Source: Oscillospiraceae bacterium (GTDB lineage: Bacteria; Bacillota; Clostridia; Oscillospirales; Ruminococcaceae). From it: a stretch of 35,284 nucleotides of DNA. The stretch is from assembly GCA_030533325.1 (NCBI GenBank), contig JAUNJJ010000029.1, positions 1 through 35,284 on the forward strand, in the 5' to 3' direction. Positions within the stretch are counted from its first letter, which is position 1. Each line of letters starts with the position of its first letter. Below the pieces are notes generated by a model. The model saw only the letters and a program-made list of their open reading frames with translations, ran no database searches and had not been told where the DNA came from. The translations under genes were made by a program, and so were the position numbers. Of the stretch, positions 23,183 to 30,835 are shown in pieces.

Positions 23183-25168
23183 TTATTTTCCGAGCTTGTC
23201 AATAATTTTTGAAAGGTACTGTCTTAAACGCGCAAGGTCTGCAATATTAACATCTCCGCTTGCATCCGCATCTGCATTCAGAAGTGCCTGACCTTCTAAT
23301 CTCTGGTCCCCGATGAGGTAAAGCGAAAGCATAGAAAGATCAGTAACGTCAACATGACCGTTAATATCAATATCCCCGTAAACCGTTTCTGTGGGAGTAG
23401 AGTCTGATGATGTTGTGGTCTCTGCCGGAACATCAGTAACTGTCTCTGAAACAGTTGTAACTTCCGCAGCAGAAGTTGTTGTAACAGCAGGTGTTGTTAC
23501 AGGAGGCTCAGAAGGTGAAGTTACTTCAGGAATATCACCAGGTGTGAGTCCGTCAATAATTGAATAGAAAGCTGGCTTTGCCTTATACTCTGCGTCAAAG
23601 AGAAGCGGAAGCTGTGAAGCTCTCCAGCTGGCGTCATCTGTAACACCCCAGAATACAACTGCTGAGATATTGTCCTTGTATTTTTCAATAGCATCCATTA
23701 TGCCGTTGTAGTATTCTGCCTGGTGTTCAAAGTACTGGTCACCTGAATTTTCAGGAATAGTTACATCAAGTTCTGTAATCTGAACGTCAAGGCCTGTTTC
23801 AACATAATCCTTTATAGCAGACTCATACATACTAACTGAAGGAAAAGCTGAACCCATGTTCTGTCTTGCATCAAGGTGTGACTGCATTCCGATACCGTCA
23901 ATAACACCCTTTTCCTTAAGCTCTGTTGCCATCTCTACAATCTTGGTTTTCTTACCCATGTATTCATTAAAGTCGTTGTAGTAAAGCTTGCAGCCTTCCG
24001 GAGCATACTTTCTTGCAAATGTAAATGCAGGTTCAATAAATGAGTTGTCGCCGTATACAGCAACCCAGTCGGACGCACCGTAACCGTTGCTCTGGTCAGG
24101 ATGACCTGGCCTACGAGGTGTACCGTCATCAAGCCATGCTTCATTTACAACGTCACATGCATAGAAGTCAAGTGTAGGGTAAAGCTCTGTAAGTGTTTCA
24201 AAGAAATTCTTTATGTAGTTTTCCATACGCTTTGTCATTTTTTCCTTTGAAACATATTCACCGCTGGCATCATAGTTTTCCTTGAAGAACCATTCAGGAG
24301 TCTGGCTGTGCCATACAAGCGTATGAACTCTTACAGGAATATTATTTTTAAGACAGTAATCAAGAACCGGCTTTGCCTGAGCAAATGAAACCTGCGGATT
24401 TTCATCATCGCCTGTTTCTTCAAAATATTTTTGTGTGGCATTATAATTAAGTACGTAATCAGGCTTCATCTCGTTGCCCACAGTAATACTTCCGCTAAAA
24501 TGCCTGTCCACAAGCTTCATAAACGGTTTTGAAGCGAGATCACTCGGTGTAATAGCTGTACCAATCTTAAATGCATCTGAGTAATATGCTCTGAGTGATG
24601 TGAGATCCTCAATAGCTACATCAGGTGTTGTTGTAATCTGGAAGTCATCAACATAAATCTTTACACTTGCATCGCTTGATTCAAAGTAAAGATACTTGTC
24701 TGTTGAACCTGCCGGGAAGCTGAACTTTGTATTGTATTCGAGCCAGCTGCCGTCCTTGCTGTCCTGCTTAAGAACATTGTCGTAATGTGTCTGTCCTTCA
24801 GCATCATTGTACTGCATGCTGAGTGTAAGCTGACTGTAATACTCTGATTTTGCAAATGCATTTACAATGTACTGCTCACCTGCCTCGATTACATCATCAA
24901 GAGCAACCTGCGGACCGTTCCAGCTCTTTGCTCTTGTACTTACACAAAGTGATTTTTCTCCGCCGTGTGCATCAGTATCAATTACTTCAAGAGTTTCATC
25001 TTCACCTCTTCTTGAAAAGCCTCCGAGTTCACCGTCCTCAAAATCAGCAGAGAAAAGAACATCCTCTTCAGCATTAACCTGTTCTGATGGTACCGAATAA
25101 GCTGAAGCAATAGTTGCAAGCATTGCAACACTTACTATTCCTGCAGCAACTTTTTTTGAATTTTTCAT
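23183..25168 (-). CDS. Endo-β-1,4-xylanase: CBM22-GH10-dockerin
   Basis: 661 aa. Order: signal peptide (MKNSKKVAAGIVSVAML...), CBM22 (~37-180), GH10 (~190-545), a Thr/Ser/Pro/Val linker, and a C-terminal dockerin (DIDINGHVDVTDLSMLSLYL ... ADADASGDVNIADLARL). GH10 signatures are WHSQTPEWF, DVVNEAW (acid/base Glu ~343), GIGMQSHLD, QITELDVTIP (nucleophile Glu ~466) and VVFWGVTDDASWR. It cuts xylan backbones and attaches to cellulosomal scaffoldin. ATG 25168 is chosen because GGAGGC lies just upstream; an ATG at 25180 overlaps that RBS. The gene has its own promoter and terminator, and I see no copy of the 41-bp element found at the GH43 and GH30 promoters. Confidence 0.96.
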   Translation of the reverse strand: MKNSKKVAAGIVSVAMLATIASAYSVPSEQVNAEEDVLFSADFEDGELGGFSRRGEDETLEVIDTDAHGGEKSLCVSTRAKSWNGPQVALDDVIEAGEQYIVNAFAKSEYYSQLTLSMQYNDAEGQTHYDNVLKQDSKDGSWLEYNTKFSFPAGSTDKYLYFESSDASVKIYVDDFQITTTPDVAIEDLTSLRAYYSDAFKIGTAITPSDLASKPFMKLVDRHFSGSITVGNEMKPDYVLNYNATQKYFEETGDDENPQVSFAQAKPVLDYCLKNNIPVRVHTLVWHSQTPEWFFKENYDASGEYVSKEKMTKRMENYIKNFFETLTELYPTLDFYACDVVNEAWLDDGTPRRPGHPDQSNGYGASDWVAVYGDNSFIEPAFTFARKYAPEGCKLYYNDFNEYMGKKTKIVEMATELKEKGVIDGIGMQSHLDARQNMGSAFPSVSMYESAIKDYVETGLDVQITELDVTIPENSGDQYFEHQAEYYNGIMDAIEKYKDNISAVVFWGVTDDASWRASQLPLLFDAEYKAKPAFYSIIDGLTPGDIPEVTSPSEPPVTTPAVTTTSAAEVTTVSETVTDVPAETTTSSDSTPTETVYGDIDINGHVDVTDLSMLSLYLIGDQRLEGQALLNADADASGDVNIADLARLRQYLSKIIDKLGK

Positions 25169-25217
25169 AAAAGCCTCCATTAACCAAAAAAATGAATTCT
25201 ACTAACCTACATAATTT

Positions 25218-25246
25218 ATTATACCAAATTACTATAATTTCCGCAA
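25218..25246 (-). promoter_or_regulatory. Promoter of the GH10 xylanase
   Basis: Minus strand TTGCGG (25241-25246), 17 bp, TATAAT (25218-25223). In the ~120 bp between this and the next terminator I see nothing else notable. Confidence 0.7.
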
Positions 25247-25367
25247 TAATCTTTTAATTTTTCTACAGAAATTCCAATAAAACACAGGCAATTTCCAAGT
25301 GCGATTTGTTATATGTCACAATCATTATTGCTATTTAACTATAACTCATATTCCCTCATGACTATAA

Positions 25368-25414
25368 CAAAAAAAAGATTCAGCATCCCGTTTTCAGGAT
25401 ACCGAACCTTTTTT
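25368..25414 (-). terminator. Terminator of the GH43 gene
   Basis: On the minus strand AAAAAAGGTTCGGTATCC pairs with GGATGCTGAATCTTTTTT (three mismatches), and a T run follows. Confidence 0.75.
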
Positions 25415-25469
25415 GTTCACTATAATTTTTTGTCTCACACTGCAGCTGAATGCTGACTGCCGTGATTCA

Positions 25470-27854
25470 TCAGTTTTTTTCCGTAAATTCTGAAATCATG
25501 CCAAAAAGATATTCCTGAAGCAAAATCACATCTGCTGCATCTACCGTTCCGTTCTGGTCTGTGTCACCATTAGTCTGAGCACTCTTGCTGCTGAAGCCTT
25601 CTATAATACCGCTCTTGAGAAGAACAAGATCCGCTACTGTAATTTTGCTGTCAAAGTCAAGGTCACCCTTTATCTTTGTTGCAGGAATTACATTTGATGC
25701 AGGTCCGTCGATTTCTGTTCCTGCCGGTGCAGCTATTGCTTCGTCTATGTAGTAGTTACAAAGCTCTTCTGTTGTTTCAGCTATAAGATAAAGATTTGAA
25801 GCACCTTCAGGAATCCTGTAATTCGGATTATAAAGCTGAACATATTCGCCCTGATAAGCAAATTCCTGTGCGATCATATCAAAATGCGTCTCGCCGCCGG
25901 CATCATACTGAAGAGTGAGTTTGTACTCTACCTGGTCAGCGCCTTCGAGGTTCTGGAAACATACACTGAATGCGTATTCTTCACCCGGCTTGAATATTGC
26001 TGTGCTGAGCGGCTTCTGTGCACCGTTCCATGCAGCTTTACGATCCGAAACCAAAAGTGCTTCAGCCCCGGAATAAGGCGACCTTCCGCTTGTCGCAACT
26101 GAAGCTCCCCCTCTGCCTGACCAGCCGCCTGTGCTTCCTTCAAAAGTATCATGGAACCAGTAGCCGTCCGCATCAGGTTCAACTACTGTAGGTGCATTCC
26201 ATTCTGCACGGTCGTAATCAAAATAATCTATGTCAACATATCCGCCTGTTGATTTTGTTCCGTAACTGTAGATAGCATTTCTGTAACCGGTGAAGAACTT
26301 AAGGTCATATGTCATGCCGATTTCCTTACCGATTTTATTCCAGTTTGAGCCGTCTGTTGAATAATAGAAATTAACCTTGTCTATATTGTTTGAAAGGCTG
26401 TAGTCACTGCCAACATTGTTGAATTTGAAGTCCGTCTTAAGATAAACAGTATCACCGCTGAATGCAACTTCTTCTTCAATCTTGTCATAGCTGTCCATTA
26501 CATTGTCGCCGCCGTATCCACCGTTTGACGCCATGTAGATTTTCTTTTCACCGCTGTCTGTAACGCGTACTCCGACATTTCCGTAATTGTACTGGAACGC
26601 TGAGAGACCTGCGCAGTCACCCGGCTTCATATGTGAAACGTCCATCTTGATGATACCGGAACAGGAAGGACCTTCTGTTCTCATTGTAAGTGTGTTTCTT
26701 GCCTGAACAATGCTCTTTGACGTGTATCCGTTTGTAAGACGAAGCCAGCCCGGTCTGTCTGTTACTGACCAGTATTTACTGTCAGGATTGTGATTCCACT
26801 GCCATTCAAGCTTAAGTTTATTTGAACTGTATGTAAAATCATCGTCCTTTGCAAGTGATGTACCTGTATGTCCGCCCGGAATATTGAGAACAACCGGACA
26901 TTTACCGTTTACGCCCATAATCGGCCAGTCATCCTGCCAGGTTACAGGTACAAGAGCCGGTATACGTCCTATGGCTCCGTGATCCTGGAACAGAAGGCCG
27001 TACCAGTCTCCGTCAGGAGTCTGAACAATACCGCCCTGTGCAACACCTGAACCGTATGTGCCGATACCGGAATCAAGAATAGTCTTGCCTTCAAAAGGTC
27101 CGTTAAGACTCTTGCTTCTGTAGCAAAGTTCAATTCTTCCGCTTCCACTTGGCCATGCAATAATAAATACGTAGTAGTATCCGTTTATCTTCTGAATATG
27201 AGCACCTTCACCGCTGAGTCCTGAAAGACCTGTTTTAAAGATTGTTCTCTCCTGTGCACCGTTTGCAAAACCTGTCATCTCGGAATTGAGTTCCTTGATT
27301 TTGATTTCACCGCCGCCGCCAAATACAAGATAGTTTCTTCCGTCATCATCGAAGAGCATGGAAGCGTCATGATACATTCCGTTTATTTCACTTCTTGTCC
27401 ATTTTCCGTTTTCAATGTCAGTGGTCTTGTAGATATATGACTTTCCTGAACCATAACTTCCAAAGAAAACGTAGAACGTACCCTTGTTGTATCTCAGGCT
27501 GGCAGCCCATGAACCATGTGAATAATCATGCTCGCCACCTACGAGATTCTGCTTGTTGCTGTCGTGGTAGGTATCATATACATAGTTACAGATCTCCCAT
27601 GAAACAAGGTCCTTTGACTTCATTATCGGTGCACCCGGATTGAAGTACATAGTTGTACTTACCATATAGTAAGTATCTCCTACTCTGATAATATCCGGAT
27701 CAGGAACGTCCGAATAAATAATCGGATTTGCCACCTGTCCTGCTTCAAGGGCAAGAGCTGTCATATCAGGTGAATTCTTGTTCAGAAAGGCAAGACCTGA
27801 GGCCATTACTGCGGCTGCAGTCAGAAAAGCTGCCGTTCTTTTTACTTTACACAT
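25470..27854 (-). CDS. GH43 arabinofuranosidase/xylosidase: GH43-β-sandwich-CBM22-dockerin
   Basis: 794 aa. After a signal peptide (MCKVKRTAAFLTAAAVMASG) comes a GH43 five-blade propeller with the catalytic-base region SDVPDPDIIRVGDTYYMVST (~48-67), YHDASMLFDDDG (pKa-modulating Asp) and GEGAHIQKINGYYYVF (acid Glu). A C-terminal β-sandwich (~330-570) follows, then CBM22 (~580-725) and a dockerin (GDLDFDSKITVADLVLLKSG ... GDTDQNGTVDAADVILLQEY). It should remove arabinose or xylose from xylan fragments; the exact specificity cannot be read here. ATG 27854 has GGAGG 8 bp upstream. The CBM22 is strikingly like that of the GH30 enzyme. The promoter overlaps a copy of the 41-bp element shared with GH30. 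Confidence 0.93.
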   Translation of the reverse strand: MCKVKRTAAFLTAAAVMASGLAFLNKNSPDMTALALEAGQVANPIIYSDVPDPDIIRVGDTYYMVSTTMYFNPGAPIMKSKDLVSWEICNYVYDTYHDSNKQNLVGGEHDYSHGSWAASLRYNKGTFYVFFGSYGSGKSYIYKTTDIENGKWTRSEINGMYHDASMLFDDDGRNYLVFGGGGEIKIKELNSEMTGFANGAQERTIFKTGLSGLSGEGAHIQKINGYYYVFIIAWPSGSGRIELCYRSKSLNGPFEGKTILDSGIGTYGSGVAQGGIVQTPDGDWYGLLFQDHGAIGRIPALVPVTWQDDWPIMGVNGKCPVVLNIPGGHTGTSLAKDDDFTYSSNKLKLEWQWNHNPDSKYWSVTDRPGWLRLTNGYTSKSIVQARNTLTMRTEGPSCSGIIKMDVSHMKPGDCAGLSAFQYNYGNVGVRVTDSGEKKIYMASNGGYGGDNVMDSYDKIEEEVAFSGDTVYLKTDFKFNNVGSDYSLSNNIDKVNFYYSTDGSNWNKIGKEIGMTYDLKFFTGYRNAIYSYGTKSTGGYVDIDYFDYDRAEWNAPTVVEPDADGYWFHDTFEGSTGGWSGRGGASVATSGRSPYSGAEALLVSDRKAAWNGAQKPLSTAIFKPGEEYAFSVCFQNLEGADQVEYKLTLQYDAGGETHFDMIAQEFAYQGEYVQLYNPNYRIPEGASNLYLIAETTEELCNYYIDEAIAAPAGTEIDGPASNVIPATKIKGDLDFDSKITVADLVLLKSGIIEGFSSKSAQTNGDTDQNGTVDAADVILLQEYLFGMISEFTEKN

Positions 27855-27932
27855 TTTAAATTCCTCCGTTTCGAATTTACAACAATACACTTTTAACAAT
27901 TCATTTGCACAATCTCCGAATTATATAATGCA

Positions 27933-27962
27933 ATTATAACATAACGTGTATAATTACCTCAA
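27933..27962 (-). promoter_or_regulatory. Promoter of the GH43 gene
   Basis: Minus strand TTGAGG (27957-27962), 18 bp, TATAAT (27933-27938). The TTG of the -35 box is the end of the 41-bp element. Confidence 0.7.
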
Positions 27963-28000
27963 CCCACAAACTGCATATTCAAGTGGACAAAGTGCATATA
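27960..28000 (-). promoter_or_regulatory. 41-bp regulatory element, copy 3 (diverged), at GH43 promoter
   Basis: It begins (plus strand) with CAACCCACA, the same nine bases as the other two copies, and matches them at about 26 of 41 positions without gaps. It contains TGCATAT twice (27972-27978 and 27993-27999), exactly 21 bp apart, the spacing of AraC-family half-sites on one DNA face. Confidence 0.65.
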
Positions 28001-28042
28001 AGAACGCTATTTGTACACTTTACTCACGAAGATTTGTACGCA

Positions 28043-28080
28043 CAAAGTAAAATCCCCCAGAAACGATGTTTCCGAGGGAT
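28043..28080 (-). terminator. Terminator of the small minus-strand transcript
   Basis: A 13-bp hairpin, ATCCCTCGGAAAC/GTTTCTGGGGGAT (two G-U pairs), with a 3-nt loop is followed on the minus strand by TTTTACTTT. It starts immediately after the 27-codon frame. Confidence 0.75.
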
Positions 28081-28081
28081 C

Positions 28082-28165
28082 TCACTGGTTCTTATATAAA
28101 AATTTAAGAGGCTTAAAGATAAAATCGTTAATTAATACAAGGCGACACAGTTTAATTTTGTTCAC
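28082..28165 (-). CDS. Possible 27-residue small protein (or small RNA) between GH43 and GH30
   Basis: GTG 28165 opens a 27-codon frame (MNKIKLCRLVLINDF...) ending at TGA just before a terminator hairpin. AAAAGG lies 5 bp upstream, and a promoter with the 41-bp element sits 20 bp before that. The peptide is basic and hydrophobic with one Cys and no recognised domain. The whole unit would make an RNA of about 135 nt (about 28179 to 28044). It could equally be a regulatory RNA or the remains of a deleted gene. No longer frame fits the transcript. Confidence 0.35.
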   Translation of the reverse strand: MNKIKLCRLVLINDFIFKPLKFLYKNQ

Positions 28166-28185
28166 ACTCACCTTTTATGTACTTA

Positions 28186-28214
28186 ATGATACCATACAAT
28201 TTCATTCATAGCAA
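28186..28214 (-). promoter_or_regulatory. Promoter of the small transcript
   Basis: Minus strand TTGCTA (28209-28214), 17 bp, TATCAT (28186-28191). As at the other two sites, TTG is contributed by the 41-bp element. Confidence 0.6.
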
Positions 28215-28252
28215 CCCACATTTCACATAATTTAGTAGATAAAATACACATT
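28212..28252 (-). promoter_or_regulatory. 41-bp regulatory element, copy 1
   Basis: It matches 30688-30728 at 38 of 41 positions with no gaps (CAACCCACATTTCACA, then TTAGTAGATAAAATACACATT after three mismatches at positions 17, 19 and 20). The element points at the small-transcript promoter. Confidence 0.8.
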
Positions 28253-28270
28253 CTTATATATATTTTTTTT

Positions 28271-28306
28271 AAAATCCCGGTATCAGTATGAATACCGGGA
28301 TTTTTT
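28271..28306 (-). terminator. Terminator of the GH30 gene
   Basis: A 13-bp perfect stem, AAAATCCCGGTAT/ATACCGGGATTTT, with an 8-nt loop. On the minus strand only four T follow before an A run, so efficiency is uncertain; the T run is better on the plus strand. Confidence 0.7.
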
Positions 28307-28337
28307 AATTATTTGTATTTTAAATTATATGTACAAA

Positions 28338-30557
28338 TTACTGTAAAAGAAGATTCTTAAGCTTTATCGCATCGACGATAGAAAGTCTTCCGTCATCATT
28401 CATATCTGCATTGCTGTAATCTGTACCATCAAGTGTAACCTTGCCTATAAGATGCTGAATCACACGGATAAGGTCTGAAGAGGACAATACTCCGTTGCTG
28501 TCTGCATCGCCCTTGAGAGTCTCAGGAGCTGCAGCTGTTGTTACAGGAACTGTTGTCGCTTCAGTAGTTGTTACTGTTGTTACAGGAGGCTGCGTCGCAG
28601 ATGCTGTAGTAGTTGTTGCTGCGGTTGTTGTTACAGTAGTAGTAACTGTTGTTGTAACAATCTCCTGTTCCTTTGGCCCGTTTATAACTGTACCTGCTAC
28701 TGCAACGATAGCTTCGTCAACATAGAAGTTCATTGTTCCTTCGGTTGTTTCAACTACAAGCTGCATATCTGTTGCTCCCGCAGGAATCTGATACTGTGGA
28801 TTATAAAGTTGTACATAATGTCCCTTGGTACATGTCTTTGAATCGATATTTGCATACTTTGTTTCGCCTGAGCCGTCCTTATACTGAAGTGTAAGGCTGA
28901 ATTTTTCAGTTTCCACATCTGCATCAAGGAAGTTTACACATGCACTGAAGCAGAATTTTTCACCAGGCTTGAATGTGTCAGCAGGAAGGTTTTTCTGAAG
29001 ACCGTTCCATGCAGCTGTTCTTTCTGAAACAACATATGCATTTGTTCCAGCATAAGGCTGTCTTCCGCTAAGACTTTCCTTAATTGAACCTCTAACTTCC
29101 CAGCCGTCACTTCCGTCTTCAAATGTATCGTGATAGTAGTAACCGTTTGCATCTGGCTTAAGCGGTTCGCTTACCACAGGACCATCTGAATCTCCACCGT
29201 TTACTCCGTGACTGCCGCTGATTGTGCAAACATATGTGGATACACTGTTTGCAGGAAGCTGTGAGTTAAAACCGCTGCCTGAAGGAGACATCTTTGTCTG
29301 TGCAAGGTTTTCAGAACCTGAAGATCTGTATCTTACTGCTTCTGTAATTGTCTGTCCGCTTATTGCAAACTGCTGGTTTACTTCAGTTGTACCCTTATTG
29401 ATAGCTACGATAACAACTTTGTTGTTTTCACCCTTGTACGCTGAAACAAGAACGTTATTCTGAGGCTGTTCAGTAACTTCTGTTCTCTTATATCCCGGTC
29501 TTACATACTTTGAATACTGTGCCATCATGTAACCACGCTTTGTAATGGCACCATCGCTGCCGTTCTGCTCCAGAAGGCTGTACTGTCTCTTGATATACCA
29601 CCATGTGTATACACTCATATTACCAACAACAAGACCGTTATGAATGTTTTCTGCAACCTGAATTGCCTCAGGCCATCTGTTTGCAGAGTTTGCATCTGAG
29701 TTCGGAACATAAACCTCCGTCATCCAGATTTCCTTGCCGCAGCTTTCCAGTGCCGGAAAATCCATCTTGTTTCTTGGTGTGCCATAGAAATGTGTACCAA
29801 AAACATCACAGTTGGCCATAGCTTTCTGGTTGTTAAGAATTTTGTTGTAGAAATCTCTGCCGTCGCCCCATGCTCCGTACTGGAATGTTTCAGGAGACAT
29901 TAGTCTTGTACTTGTAATCTTGTCACCATAATTGGCGATGAAGTTTGTTGTTTCATCAGGTGACCAGTATGTCCACTCACTGGCGAAGTCCGGCTCATTC
30001 TGAACTGAAATAGAGTAGAGCGGAACACCATTCTGATTCATATATTTACCGAAATCATTAAGATGCTGTGCATAAGCACCGTAATTCTGTGAAGGAAGAT
30101 ACTTTTTGCCGCCTTCGCCAACATTTCTGCCATCCTTAACCGTACCCTTTGCAGGTCCGTTTACAGCGAGACTGGACGGTGGCTCCCACGGTGTAGCAAA
30201 TACTGTTGCCCCAGACTTTGCTGCGTACTGTGCAGTTTTAAGAGTCTTATTCCACTGATTCTTGTCAGGATTTACATATACTCGGAGAACTGTAAGTCCC
30301 AGCTGATCAGGACCGTTTCCGAATGCTCTCGCAAGCTCTTTATCAGATAAGGAATATCCCTGCCATTCAGGAAGATCAATACCACCGAATCCTCTGATAT
30401 ACTGATAGGTTTTCGAAAGATCAACAGTCGCTGTAGTTGCTGCATTTACTGTCTCCGGTTCAGTTCCCGGAACAATAGCACCAGCCATAACAGCTGTAAG
30501 AGCCGTCGCAGTCATAAGCGACAAACTGCGTTTAAGTAATTTTCTTATATTATACAT
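28338..30557 (-). CDS. Glucuronoxylanase: GH30 (subfamily 8-like)-CBM22-dockerin
   Basis: 739 aa. Signal peptide (~1-39), then a GH30 (β/α)8 barrel with its β-side domain (RGFGGIDLPEW near the start; SVQNEPDF with acid/base Glu188; EIWMTEVYVP with nucleophile Glu281). WWYIKRQYSLL carries the Arg that in glucuronoxylanases of the XynC type binds the methylglucuronic acid branch, so glucuronoxylan is the likely substrate. CBM22 (~460-615), a Thr-rich linker (VTTTVTTTVTTTAATTTT) and a C-terminal dockerin (GDADSNGVLSSSDLIRVIQH ... ADMNDDGRLSIVDAI) follow. ATG 30557 has AAAGG 5 bp upstream. The promoter abuts the 41-bp element, and the divergent neighbour is its likely regulator. Confidence 0.95.
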   Translation of the reverse strand: MYNIRKLLKRSLSLMTATALTAVMAGAIVPGTEPETVNAATTATVDLSKTYQYIRGFGGIDLPEWQGYSLSDKELARAFGNGPDQLGLTVLRVYVNPDKNQWNKTLKTAQYAAKSGATVFATPWEPPSSLAVNGPAKGTVKDGRNVGEGGKKYLPSQNYGAYAQHLNDFGKYMNQNGVPLYSISVQNEPDFASEWTYWSPDETTNFIANYGDKITSTRLMSPETFQYGAWGDGRDFYNKILNNQKAMANCDVFGTHFYGTPRNKMDFPALESCGKEIWMTEVYVPNSDANSANRWPEAIQVAENIHNGLVVGNMSVYTWWYIKRQYSLLEQNGSDGAITKRGYMMAQYSKYVRPGYKRTEVTEQPQNNVLVSAYKGENNKVVIVAINKGTTEVNQQFAISGQTITEAVRYRSSGSENLAQTKMSPSGSGFNSQLPANSVSTYVCTISGSHGVNGGDSDGPVVSEPLKPDANGYYYHDTFEDGSDGWEVRGSIKESLSGRQPYAGTNAYVVSERTAAWNGLQKNLPADTFKPGEKFCFSACVNFLDADVETEKFSLTLQYKDGSGETKYANIDSKTCTKGHYVQLYNPQYQIPAGATDMQLVVETTEGTMNFYVDEAIVAVAGTVINGPKEQEIVTTTVTTTVTTTAATTTTASATQPPVTTVTTTEATTVPVTTAAAPETLKGDADSNGVLSSSDLIRVIQHLIGKVTLDGTDYSNADMNDDGRLSIVDAIKLKNLLLQ

Positions 30558-30661
30558 ACAAACCTTTCCCTTTCTGTCATGTGGTCACACCGACAAATAA
30601 GTTAATTATAATTTAGTGATACTGCACAAAACGCTCTGCAGTACCGCAACCCTACTTATAA

Positions 30662-30690
30662 AGTTTAACATTAATTTGTATTATAGACAA
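30662..30690 (-). promoter_or_regulatory. Promoter of the GH30 gene
   Basis: Minus strand TTGTCT (30685-30690), 17 bp, TAAACT (30662-30667). The -10 is poor, as expected for an activator-dependent promoter, and the -35 shares TTG with the 41-bp element. Confidence 0.55.
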
Positions 30691-30728
30691 CCCACATTTC
30701 ACACATATTAGTAGATAAAATACACATT
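30688..30728 (-). promoter_or_regulatory. 41-bp regulatory element, copy 2 (between GH30 and regulator)
   Basis: It matches the copy at 28212 at 38 of 41 positions. It contains ACACAT at 30701-30706 and 30722-30727, a 21-bp direct repeat. It lies just upstream of both the GH30 promoter (minus) and the regulator promoter (plus). Confidence 0.8.
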
Positions 30729-30733
30729 TTTTA

Positions 30734-30762
30734 TTGACATTAAAAAATATACGTGATATAAT
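30734..30762 (+). promoter_or_regulatory. Consensus promoter of the regulator gene
   Basis: TTGACA (30734-30739), 17 bp, TATAAT (30757-30762). The 41-bp element ends 5 bp upstream of the -35, so autoregulation is likely. Confidence 0.88.
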
Positions 30763-30835
30763 TTATATAGAATTGATATAAAAAAACCGTATTTTACTGA
30801 ACATAAAAAATTCATTTGTATTCGAGGTGATAATT

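Noticed and set aside
28495..28725. A Val/Ala-rich frame opposite the GH30 gene.
   Set aside because: It is the antisense of the Thr-rich linker codons (ACA/ACT) and has no independent support.
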